Below the pieces are notes generated by a model. It did not search any database. It saw nothing but the letters and a program-made list of their open reading frames with translations, and was not told where the DNA came from. Below, one piece after another: positions 8,174-14,711 of a stretch of 20,543 bases of DNA. This stretch comes from Aquitalea sp. (GTDB lineage Bacteria; Pseudomonadota; Gammaproteobacteria; Burkholderiales; Chromobacteriaceae): positions 1-20,543 of the forward strand of contig JAFANL010000147.1 in the NCBI GenBank assembly GCA_019232735.1, written 5' to 3'. The translations under genes were made by a program, and so were the position numbers. Each line of letters opens with the position of its first letter. The first letter of the stretch is position 1.

Positions 8174-8190
8174 ATTTACCGGCACTCCAA
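8163..8190 (-). promoter_or_regulatory. Possible sigma70 promoter of aepX
   Basis: On the minus strand, TTGGAG (8190-8185) is followed after 16 bases by TATACG (8168-8163). These are weak matches to -35 and -10. The -10 would lie inside the predicted PhnF operator and transcription would begin near 8156, just before the ribosome binding site. Tentative. Confidence 0.25.
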
Positions 8191-8232
8191 GGCTTAGCGG
8201 CCAGTCATTGGCGACCATGATGACCGGCATCA

Positions 8233-8260
8233 GTGACAAGTCAGTTAAACGGAAATGAAA
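8233..8260 (-). promoter_or_regulatory. Candidate degenerate Pho box upstream of aepX
   Basis: On the minus strand three hexamers occur at exact 11-base spacing: TTTCAT (8260-8255), TTTAAC (8249-8244) and TGTCAC (8238-8233). The PhoB half-site is CTGTCAT repeated every 11 bases, so the first and third are near matches and the middle is poor. The site lies about 90-118 bases before the aepX start. Weak by sequence alone, but a similar 11-base arrangement occurs in front of phnG. Confidence 0.3.
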
Positions 8261-8404
8261 CTTGTCTTGCGTCGCTAGACCTTTCCGGGAAGCCATCCCA
8301 GGCGATGCCAATGCCATAAGTCATTCAGATGAAAAGGCTTTTCCCTGGCCGTCGCGAACGCCTGCGGTATAAACTGCGGGTATCGGAACCCGCCACCTGA
8401 CTTC

Positions 8405-10006
8405 ATGCCTCTGCGCCGCGTACTTAACAGCATCATCACCCGCTTGCTGATCCTGGTGATCAGCCTGGCTGTACTGGGCGCAGTGGCACGCTATTACGCA
8501 CTTGGTCACTTTCTGCGGCAGGACATGAGCACGGTGGTGGAAGAACAGCAATTGTCACTGACCAGCTATATCGCCAGGGACATTGACGACAAACTCACCC
8601 AGCGCCAGACCCTGATCAGCCGTATGGCCAGCGAATGGACCTGGAAAAAGCTGCCACCACCCGCGCAGCTTCAGCAGTGGCTGAGCCAGCAATATCACTA
8701 CCAGACCCTGTTCAGTGGCGGCCTGTTCATTACCGACACCCATGGCCAGGTGATCGCCGACTTTCCCGTGATGCCGGGGCGGATGGGTAACAACTATCGG
8801 CAACACGATTACATCCGCGCATCGCTGCAGGGACGCAGCCTGATCGGCAGCCCAACCCTGGATCCGGGCCTGATCATGCCGACCTTGCCGGTGTCCACGC
8901 CCTTGTTGAACCATGACATGCAGCAGGTGGGCGTGCTGGTGGGCATGACCACGCTGGCCGCTCCCGGATTCCTCGACCTGCTGCAGAAAACCCGCATCGG
9001 CCTTGGTCAGGCTGGCTTCTGGCTGGTATCGCCACGCGACAACCTGTTCGTTGCCGCCACGCAGAGCGAAATGCGCTTGCAGCCACTGCCGCCCCGCGGC
9101 AGCCACCCGATGCTGGATCGGGCACTGGATGGCTATCGTGGCAGCGGCATCAGCCACAATGCACAGGGAGAGGAAGAAGTCGTCTCGGCCGCCTCGGTTG
9201 CCAGCACCGGCTGGTTTGTCATGGCCCGGCTGCCAGCCAGCACGGCCTTTGCCACCGTGGCCCACGTACAGGGATTCGCCACCTGGACGGCCTGCCTTTC
9301 CGTACTGGCCTTTATCCTGCTGGCCGGCACCGGCATGGTGCTGATACTGCGGCCACTGTCACACGCGGCAAGCACGGCACAAGCCATGACCCACAATACC
9401 TTGCCACTGGCCCCCCTGCCCGTCCCACGCAATGATGAAGTGGGAAATCTGCTGACCGCCTTCAATGGCCTGCTACGCAAGCTGCATGTCCAGCAAGCCG
9501 AGCTGGAAAGACTGGCACATCATGACAGCCTCACCGGCCTGCCCAACCGCCTGCTGCTGACCGATCGCCTGCGCCTAGCGCTGGCACAGGCCAAACGCCA
9601 TGGCAGCCAATTGGCCATTCTGTTCATGGATCTGGACGGGTTCAAATCCATCAACGATCAGGCCGGCCATGAAGCCGGTAATGATGCCCTGTACATTCTG
9701 GCCCAGCGCCTGCAAAGCTGTATTCGTGAAACCGACACCCTGGCACGCATAGGCGGGGATGAGTTCGTACTGCTGATGTGCAATCTGGATGAGCACGCTC
9801 TGGAAGCCTGCCAGACCGTGGCCGATAAATGCATTGCCACCATCCACCAACCCCTGCGCCTGAACGGTGGAACTTTCCAGCTAGGTATTTCCATTGGTCT
9901 GGTGCTGGCCAAGGCCAGCAGCACCGTCGACTCCCTGCTGCAAGAGGCCGATCAGGCCATGTATCTGGCCAAGCATGCCGGCGGTAATTGCCTGATACGC
10001 AACTAG
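8405..10006 (+). CDS. Membrane-anchored diguanylate cyclase with periplasmic sensor domain
   Basis: This 533-residue protein makes the second messenger cyclic di-GMP. A first membrane segment (about 12-34) is followed by a 255-residue periplasmic region of dCache/PAS-like type (LFSGGLFITDTHGQVIADFP near 120). A second membrane segment (291-315), a HAMP-like linker and a C-terminal GGDEF domain (about 372-530) complete it. The active site GGDEF (450-454) is intact, and RETD (441-444), placed correctly upstream, is an allosteric inhibitory I-site. It should therefore be an active, feedback-inhibited cyclase. The ATG at 8405 has only a weak ribosome binding site; TATAAA at 8368-8373 is a possible -10. 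It is divergent from aepX, and the 259-base gap between them holds the aepX control sites. Its ligand is unknown. Confidence 0.9.
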   Translation: MPLRRVLNSIITRLLILVISLAVLGAVARYYALGHFLRQDMSTVVEEQQLSLTSYIARDIDDKLTQRQTLISRMASEWTWKKLPPPAQLQQWLSQQYHYQTLFSGGLFITDTHGQVIADFPVMPGRMGNNYRQHDYIRASLQGRSLIGSPTLDPGLIMPTLPVSTPLLNHDMQQVGVLVGMTTLAAPGFLDLLQKTRIGLGQAGFWLVSPRDNLFVAATQSEMRLQPLPPRGSHPMLDRALDGYRGSGISHNAQGEEEVVSAASVASTGWFVMARLPASTAFATVAHVQGFATWTACLSVLAFILLAGTGMVLILRPLSHAASTAQAMTHNTLPLAPLPVPRNDEVGNLLTAFNGLLRKLHVQQAELERLAHHDSLTGLPNRLLLTDRLRLALAQAKRHGSQLAILFMDLDGFKSINDQAGHEAGNDALYILAQRLQSCIRETDTLARIGGDEFVLLMCNLDEHALEACQTVADKCIATIHQPLRLNGGTFQLGISIGLVLAKASSTVDSLLQEADQAMYLAKHAGGNCLIRN

Positions 10007-10394
10007 CCGCTCCCCTTGCAGTGCAGCATCGGCAGCGCCACGCTCCCTCCATGCCCCGGTCCGGCTTGACCTCGATCAACACGCCAGGGCCAGTGTTGCT
10101 TTTTGCTTGCTTTTCACCATTAAATAAAAAATAACCTGGTGATAACACTGCAGTAACAAACAACAATGGTGAATAAGCCCGTCACGGCCTCCATATACTA
10201 CGAAATATCCCACCAGGGACTGGGCAATATCCTGCGGCAATCCCGGGCGTTCTTCCTGCCGCCGCGTACCTCTTGCCCGGACGACAGCCACGGTGCCACC
10301 ACACGGTGATCTGTAGTGCGGCACCTGCACTGTTCGTCCACCAGTTCCATGACGTTTGCTGTTGCTTCCATCCAATAAACAGAAGGAGACGGTA
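10007..10394. other. 388-base gap before ald with repeated TGGTGA motifs
   Basis: No gene is supported here. The stretch 10112-10176 is AT-rich compared with its surroundings. It contains TTCACCA (10113-10119), TGGTGATAA (10137-10145) and TGGTGAATAA (10167-10176). The first two form an inverted repeat across 17 AT-rich bases, and the second and third form a direct repeat exactly 30 bases apart. This could be an operator region for an Lrp/AsnC-type regulator of ald, as alanine dehydrogenase genes are often controlled that way. I find no convincing terminator for the upstream cyclase gene and no clear promoter hexamers. Confidence 0.35.
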
Positions 10395-11519
10395 ATGTTG
10401 ATCGGTGTTCCCAAGGAAATAAAAAACCACGAGTATCGTGTGGGTCTCACCCCTGCCGGCGTGCGCGAACTGGTCGCTCAGGGCCACAAGGTGCTGGTGC
10501 AGACCCAGGCTGGACTGGCCATCGGTTTTACCGACGAGCAATACATTCAGTCCGGTGCCTCGATTGCCTCCTCGGCTGACGAAGTGTTTTCCAAGGCCGA
10601 GATGGTGGTGAAAGTCAAAGAGCCGCAGCCGGTGGAATGCCGCATGCTGCGCCCCGGTCAGATCCTGTTTACCTATCTGCACCTGGCTCCGGACCCGGAG
10701 CAAACCAAGCTGCTGGCCGAATCCGGCGCGGTGGCCATTGCCTATGAAACGGTGACCGACGAGCGCGGTGGCCTGCCGCTGCTGGCACCGATGTCGGAAG
10801 TGGCCGGACGCATGGCCATACAGGCCGGCGCCCATGCACTGGAAAAAGCCCAGGGCGGCCGTGGTGTGCTGCTGGGTGGCGTACCGGGCGTGGCACCGGC
10901 ACGCGTGGTGGTGATCGGCGGTGGCGTGGTCGGCCTGAATGCCGCACGCATGGCCGCCGGGATGGGCGCGGATGTCACCATCCTGGACAAGTCGCTGCCG
11001 CGACTGAAAGAAATCGACATGGTGTTCGGTGGCCGCATCAAGACCCTGGTCTCCAATACCGCCAATATTGACGAATCCATCCGCGAAGCCGACATGGTGG
11101 TCGGTGCGGTACTGATTCCGGGTGCCGCAGCACCCAAGCTGGTCACCCGCGCCATGCTGGGCAATATGAAGCCCGGTGCGGTGCTGGTCGACGTGGCCAT
11201 CGATCAGGGTGGATGTTTTGAAACCAGTCGTGCCACCACCCACCAGGACCCCATCTACGTGGTGGATGGCATTGTCCACTACTGTGTGGCCAATATGCCG
11301 GGCGGCGTGGCACGTACCTCCACCCAGGCACTGAACAATGCCACCCTGCCCTTTACCCTGGAACTGGCCCACAAAGGCTGGCGTCAGGCCTTGCTGGACA
11401 ACCCGCACCTGCGCAACGGCCTGAACGTGTGCAATGGCAAGATCACCTACAAGGCCGTCGCTCAGGACCTGGGCTACTCCTATGTGGACCCGGTCGAGGC
11501 CATCAAGGCCGCCATGTAG
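10395..11519 (+). CDS. ald: Alanine dehydrogenase
   Basis: Ald catalyses NAD-dependent interconversion of L-alanine with pyruvate and ammonium in the cytoplasm. The product is 374 residues, the usual length. It opens MLIGVPKEIKNHEYRVGLTP and has catalytic Lys75 (VKVKEP) and His96 (FTYLHLA) at the family positions, plus a Rossmann nucleotide motif GGGVVG (175-180). I chose the ATG at 10395 because AAGGAG lies 6 bases upstream; an open frame from 10356 starts with TTG and lacks support. The gene stands alone, with a strong terminator 31 bases past the stop. It sits between AEP import and C-P lyase genes. A link through AEP:pyruvate transamination (which makes alanine) is possible but needs phnW, absent here. 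Confidence 0.96.
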   Translation: MLIGVPKEIKNHEYRVGLTPAGVRELVAQGHKVLVQTQAGLAIGFTDEQYIQSGASIASSADEVFSKAEMVVKVKEPQPVECRMLRPGQILFTYLHLAPDPEQTKLLAESGAVAIAYETVTDERGGLPLLAPMSEVAGRMAIQAGAHALEKAQGGRGVLLGGVPGVAPARVVVIGGGVVGLNAARMAAGMGADVTILDKSLPRLKEIDMVFGGRIKTLVSNTANIDESIREADMVVGAVLIPGAAAPKLVTRAMLGNMKPGAVLVDVAIDQGGCFETSRATTHQDPIYVVDGIVHYCVANMPGGVARTSTQALNNATLPFTLELAHKGWRQALLDNPHLRNGLNVCNGKITYKAVAQDLGYSYVDPVEAIKAAM

Positions 11520-11550
11520 GCAACACGGGCAGTAAGTCGCAGCCATTCCC

Positions 11551-11590
11551 CAGGCGGAGCACCGGTTTGACGGGCTCCGCCTGTTTGTTT
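11551..11590 (+). terminator. Rho-independent terminator of ald
   Basis: CAGGCGGAGC (11551-11560) pairs perfectly with GCTCCGCCTG (11574-11583) around a 13-base loop and is followed by TTTGTTTCT-type T-rich sequence. The opposite strand lacks a T-run after the stem, so it should act mainly on ald. Confidence 0.85.
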
Positions 11591-12139
11591 CTATTGCCGC
11601 AGCAAGGCCAGCAACTGCTCGCCAGCCACCGCCAGTTCGCCGTCATTGTGCAATACCGTACACCCTGCGGGTGGCTGGAAGGCCTCGGCCTCGCGCAATC
11701 GGGCTTCGATCTGCTGTGCACTTTCCCTCCCGCGCGCGGCCAGCCGGGCCGCCCGCAGCGCGGGGCTGGCGGTAATCCACACCGCTTGCAACTGCGGCAG
11801 CAACAACTGGGCCTGCGGCAAGGCCGCGCGTGAACCACTCACCACCACGGTCAAGCCCTTCTCCAGCCAGCTGAGCACCTCCACCCCCAGCGCATAGTGC
11901 AAGGCATTGCGCTGCCAGCACAGGGCAAAACAACCGTCCCGCTGACGCTGGCGAAATTCCGCAGTGCTGAGTGCAATATGATTTTCGCCGCCGGCATCGG
12001 CCGGACGGGTAATGTAGCGATGGGCAAACACCACGCCGGACTCAGCCGGCAAATGCTGGCGGACATAAGCCAGCAGGCTGTCCTTGCCGGCCGCCGATGG
12101 CCCCATCACATACCACAGCCGGCCGGCATCATGCGACAT
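11591..12139 (-). CDS. phnN: Ribose 1,5-bisphosphate phosphokinase PhnN
   Basis: PhnN phosphorylates ribose 1,5-bisphosphate to PRPP with ATP, the last step that returns the ribose of the C-P lyase pathway to metabolism. The 182-residue product matches the usual length (about 185). It has the guanylate-kinase-like P-loop GPSAAGKDS (13-21), then HRYITRPADAGGENH and the lid/arginine-rich region ARLAARGR. The ATG at 12139 is chosen because GAGG stands 6 bases before it; upstream in-frame ATGs at 12154 and 12208 lack a ribosome binding site. It overlaps the end of the DUF1045 gene by 11 bases, so the two are probably coupled. Last gene of the leftward phnF operon, ending next to the ald terminator. 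Confidence 0.93.
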   Translation of the reverse strand: MSHDAGRLWYVMGPSAAGKDSLLAYVRQHLPAESGVVFAHRYITRPADAGGENHIALSTAEFRQRQRDGCFALCWQRNALHYALGVEVLSWLEKGLTVVVSGSRAALPQAQLLLPQLQAVWITASPALRAARLAARGRESAQQIEARLREAEAFQPPAGCTVLHNDGELAVAGEQLLALLRQ

Positions 12140-12815
12140 GGCGCACCTCGCCATTGAAACCACAATGCGCCAGGTAGCGGAAGGTCGCCCCGGGCCCGTC
12201 TTCGACAAACAGGGCCAGCCCTTCCACGGTCAGCGGTGGCAAGGCGGCGAAATGACGCTCGGCCCCCTGCTGCAGCCATTGCGCTTCGGTCTCCGCCTCC
12301 AGCGCGTCGCTCAGGGTAAAGTGACAACGGTACTGCTCGAAGACATAGGGATAGCCCCAGCGCTGCTGCAAGTCTTGCTGGCGCGCATCCAGGCCCATGC
12401 GCGGGCGTGAGGCTTGCTGCCGGTCGGCCATGGTCTCCAGCGCCACCACGCAGCTGGTGGCCAGCTCATCCAGCTGCGCGCAGTCCTGGCGGGGGCGCAG
12501 CGCCAGGAAATCCCCCAGCCGTGCAATCTGCAGGGGCAAATCAAATGGCTGGAAGCGCTGGGCCAGCAGGGACAACTGCTGCAACAGCATGGCCTGGCTG
12601 ACCCCAGCGGCCGGGGCAAACGGTGCTTTCAGGGTGGCATGCCAGCCATAGCGTGCCGGCTGCCGGGTCAGCGCCTCCATGCGCTCGGCACTAATGCCTT
12701 CCACCAGCGGCTGACACACCGCCACATCGCTGGCAGCATCCTGTCCCAGCCAGCTACAGCCCGCCCGCCACCAGCGGCTCTCCGGCAAGGGCGCCAGATA
12801 AACGGCATAGCGCAT
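12129..12815 (-). CDS. DUF1045 phosphonate-operon protein, 2H phosphoesterase-like
   Basis: This 228-residue protein belongs to the DUF1045 group found in phn operons (TIGR03223). It begins MRYAVYLAPLPESRWWRAG. It contains two His-x-Thr-Leu motifs, HATL (59-62, in GWHATLKAPF) and HFTL (165-168, in YRCHFTLSD), the hallmark of 2H (LigT-like) phosphoesterases, which act on cyclic phosphates. In the C-P lyase pathway, 5-phosphoribosyl 1,2-cyclic phosphate must be opened to give the PhnN substrate, usually by PhnP. No phnP is present here and this gene directly precedes phnN, so it may do that job; this is inference. It starts at 12815 with GGAGG upstream, sharing one base with the phnF stop (TAATG). 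Confidence 0.88.
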   Translation of the reverse strand: MRYAVYLAPLPESRWWRAGCSWLGQDAASDVAVCQPLVEGISAERMEALTRQPARYGWHATLKAPFAPAAGVSQAMLLQQLSLLAQRFQPFDLPLQIARLGDFLALRPRQDCAQLDELATSCVVALETMADRQQASRPRMGLDARQQDLQQRWGYPYVFEQYRCHFTLSDALEAETEAQWLQQGAERHFAALPPLTVEGLALFVEDGPGATFRYLAHCGFNGEVRHVA

Positions 12816-13537
12816 TACTGATCCTCCATCACCAGTTGCACCAGATCACCGTTGAAGCAGGTGATGCCGTACTGTACCGGGCGGCCCTGCAGATCAACGT
12901 TCAGCGACTTGACATGCAATACCGGCCGGTTCTTGGGGATGCCCAGATAATCGACCACCTCGCTGTCCGGCAGACGTGCGGTGACCCGGGTAAAGCGGCG
13001 GGTGTAGTCTGCGATGCCAAACTGCTGCAGGGTGCGCGTGACCGAGCGCTGCTGCTGGTAGATGGCGGGTAGATCGGGGAAACGCTCGGCAGGGAAAAAC
13101 ATGGTGCTGTAGTCCACCACCCGGTTTTCCACCCGGCTGAGCGTCTTGATGCGGAACAGCGTGGCACCGGGGCTCACCCCCAGCAGCTCGGCCAGTTCGG
13201 CATTGGCCGGCAAGCTGTCGCTGGCCAGTACATCGACATCCGAGCTGCGATTCTGCCTGGCCATATTCTGCGAAAAACGCGTGCGCTTGCTGATGGCGTA
13301 ATCGATGGCATTGTCCTGCACAAAGGTGCCGCGCCCCTGTTCCACCCGCAACAGGCCACGCTCCACCAGGGTGGCAACTGCACGGCGAATGGTGTGACGA
13401 TTGACCCGGAAGCGCTCTGCCAATTGCAATTCGGTGGGTAGCTGCTCGCCCGCCTGCAACTGACCGCAGGCAATTTCTTCGGCCAGGCTGCCTTCAATCT
13501 GACGCCACACGGCCACCCCTGAACCTCGTTCAATCAT
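12815..13537 (-). CDS. phnF: GntR/HutC-family phosphonate regulator PhnF
   Basis: PhnF is the local repressor of phosphonate genes. The 240-residue protein has an N-terminal winged helix-turn-helix (about 8-72), including LPTELQLAERFRVNRHTIRRA. A UTRA-type ligand-binding domain follows (about 95-238), with SRVENRVVDYSTMFFPAERF and a C-terminal GRPVQYGITCFNGDLVQLV. Its length equals that of E. coli PhnF (about 241). The ATG at 13537 is preceded by GAGGGG at 5 bases. It heads the leftward operon with DUF1045 and phnN and is divergent from phnG. A likely operator (13643-13654) lies in the shared promoter region and another in front of aepX, suggesting that it controls itself, the lyase operon and the importer. 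The ligand is unknown. Confidence 0.93.
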   Translation of the reverse strand: MIERGSGVAVWRQIEGSLAEEIACGQLQAGEQLPTELQLAERFRVNRHTIRRAVATLVERGLLRVEQGRGTFVQDNAIDYAISKRTRFSQNMARQNRSSDVDVLASDSLPANAELAELLGVSPGATLFRIKTLSRVENRVVDYSTMFFPAERFPDLPAIYQQQRSVTRTLQQFGIADYTRRFTRVTARLPDSEVVDYLGIPKNRPVLHVKSLNVDLQGRPVQYGITCFNGDLVQLVMEDQ

Positions 13538-13580
13538 GATTTCCCCTCTGCGCCCCAGTTCGTCTAGCTGCGCAATCCAA

Positions 13581-13615
13581 GCTTCACAAAAACTTCACGC
13601 TCACATGCTGTTCAC
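13581..13615 (+). promoter_or_regulatory. Candidate tandem Pho boxes upstream of phnG
   Basis: Four similar half-sites are visible: CTTCAC (13582-13587), CTTCAC (13593-13598), GCTCAC (13599-13604) and GTTCAC (13610-13615). Within each pair the spacing is exactly 11 bases, the period of PhoB half-sites (CTGTCAT/C), and the first pair has the usual A-rich spacer. The matches centre on TCAC rather than full TGTCAC, so the evidence is moderate. The second pair overlaps where the -35 would be for the TATGAT at 13633-13638, as in PhoB-activated promoters. Confidence 0.35.
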
Positions 13616-13630
13616 TCAACACGTGTCGCC

Positions 13631-13638
13631 ATTATGAT
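13631..13638. promoter_or_regulatory. Possible back-to-back -10 elements of phnG and phnF
   Basis: ATTATGAT reads TATGAT on the plus strand (13633-13638) and CATAAT on the minus strand (13636-13631). Each is one or two mismatches from TATAAT. Rightward transcription would start near 13645, at the edge of the predicted PhnF operator. For phnF the operator would lie in the -35/-10 spacer. No good -35 is seen for either direction. Confidence 0.35.
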
Positions 13639-13642
13639 GCGG

Positions 13643-13654
13643 TTGTCTATACGT
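13643..13654 (+). promoter_or_regulatory. Predicted PhnF operator in the phnF-phnG divergent promoter
   Basis: TTGTCTATACGT, identical to the reverse complement of 8162-8173 in front of aepX, contains the core GTCTATAC (13645-13652), which is the complement of the PhnF-type core GTATAGAC. It is 43 bases before the phnG start and just downstream of a possible -10, well placed for repression of phnG and autorepression of phnF. Binding is inferred. Confidence 0.72.
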
Positions 13655-13697
13655 TTATATGAATTTTTCTTGAAACCCATACAGGTTCACCACCAAC

Positions 13698-14135
13698 ATG
13701 GACATCATGACAAGACAACACTGGCTCGGCCTGCTGGCCAACAGCCCGGCCACACGTCTGGCCGAGCTGCTGCAGCCGCATCTGCCCGCGCCAACGGCAA
13801 TCAGCTGGCTGCGCCATGCCCAGACCGGGCTGGTCATGCTGCAAGGTCGCAGCGGCGGCAGTGGTAGCCGCTTCAATCTGGGTGAAATCAGCGTCAGCCG
13901 CGCCAGTTGCCAGATTGGCGGCCTGCTGGGGCACGGCTGGGTGCGTGGCAGTGATGGTACGCACGCCGAACTGATCGCTCAGGCCGATGCGCTGTTGCAA
14001 GACCCGCAGCATGCTCCGGTCTTGCAGCAGGTATTGCAAACACTGCAGCAGGAACTGTCGGCCCGACGCGCACAGCGCGCCCGCGAGACGGCGGCCAGCA
14101 AGGTGGAGTTCTTTACCATGGTCAGGGGGGAGTAA
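13698..14135 (+). CDS. phnG: C-P lyase core subunit PhnG
   Basis: PhnG is part of the PhnG2H2I2J2 core complex, where together with PhnI it helps attach the phosphonate to the ribose of ATP. The 145-residue product (E. coli about 150) contains LGEISVSRASCQIGGLLGHGWVRGSD and ends in a basic helix with ASKVEFFTMVRGE, both family features. The ATG at 13698 (MDIMTRQHW) has only a weak ribosome binding site; an in-frame ATG at 13707 is an alternative. It is the first gene of the rightward operon, with PhnF operator and candidate Pho boxes upstream. Its stop overlaps the phnH start by one base (TAATG). The identification is supported by context and sequence. Confidence 0.93.
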   Translation: MDIMTRQHWLGLLANSPATRLAELLQPHLPAPTAISWLRHAQTGLVMLQGRSGGSGSRFNLGEISVSRASCQIGGLLGHGWVRGSDGTHAELIAQADALLQDPQHAPVLQQVLQTLQQELSARRAQRARETAASKVEFFTMVRGE

Positions 14136-14710
14136 TGCTACAGCCGGCTTTTGACAATATGGTGCATGACAGCCAGCGCATGTTCCGTCACATCCTGACC
14201 GCACTGGCCGAACCCCTGCTGCCGCAGGACTTGCCACAGCTGCCACCGGCCCTGCCCGGGCTGCTGCCCGCTACGGCGGCCGTGTTGTACACCCTGATCG
14301 ATCAGGACGTCACCCTGTGGGCACCAGCACTGCCGGACAGCACGGTGGCCAGCCTGCGCTTTCACTGCGGGCTGCAACTGGCAGCGCAGGCGGAACAGGC
14401 CGATTTCATCCTGCTCCCCCTGGGCAGCACGCTGCCACCCCTGGCCAGCCTGCAGGCAGGCAGCGCCGAATATCCGGACCGCTCGGCCACCCTGCTGCTG
14501 GAAGTCGCCGATTTCACCATCGACCAGGTCGAGGCCAGCGGCCCCGGCATTGCCGGCAGTCGGCGCTTTGGTGCCGGGCAATTACCGGCCGGATTCTGGG
14601 CGCAATGGCAGGCCAATCATGCCCGCTTTCCGCTGGGCGTGGATGTGCTGCTGATTTCCGCCAGCCAGCTTGCCGGCTTGCCGCGCAGCACCCTGGTCAA
14701 GGAGGGTTGA
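14135..14710 (+). CDS. phnH: C-P lyase core subunit PhnH
   Basis: PhnH is a structural subunit of the C-P lyase core complex. It resembles PLP-dependent transferases in fold but binds no cofactor. The product is 191 residues (E. coli 194). It starts MLQPAFDNMVHDSQRMFRHIL, the characteristic N-terminus. Later it has VLYTLIDQDVTLWAP and YPDRSATLLLEV, and ends with FPLGVDVLLISASQLAGLPRST. The ATG overlaps the phnG stop by one base and is preceded by an AGGGGGG ribosome binding site. The phnI start follows one base after its stop, so the three genes are translationally coupled. Confidence 0.94.
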   Translation: MLQPAFDNMVHDSQRMFRHILTALAEPLLPQDLPQLPPALPGLLPATAAVLYTLIDQDVTLWAPALPDSTVASLRFHCGLQLAAQAEQADFILLPLGSTLPPLASLQAGSAEYPDRSATLLLEVADFTIDQVEASGPGIAGSRRFGAGQLPAGFWAQWQANHARFPLGVDVLLISASQLAGLPRSTLVKEG

Positions 14711-14711
14711 G

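Noticed and set aside
8221..8240. Alternative Pho box on the minus strand using TTGTCAC and CGGTCAT
   Set aside because: The half-sites are 13 bases apart instead of 11, so the PhoB geometry is wrong; the 11-base series at 8233-8260 is the better candidate.
8346..8360. Sigma54-type -24/-12 promoter for the diguanylate cyclase (TGGC at 8346)
   Set aside because: The GC expected at the -12 position is absent (CG instead), so the essential GG-N10-GC spacing fails.
10182..11546. 454-codon open frame antisense to ald, and similar long antisense frames opposite htpX, aepX, the cyclase, phnI, phnJ and phnK
   Set aside because: They lie opposite strongly recognisable genes in high-GC DNA, where antisense frames stay open by codon bias; their translations are His/Gln/Arg-rich with no family resemblance and no ribosome binding sites.
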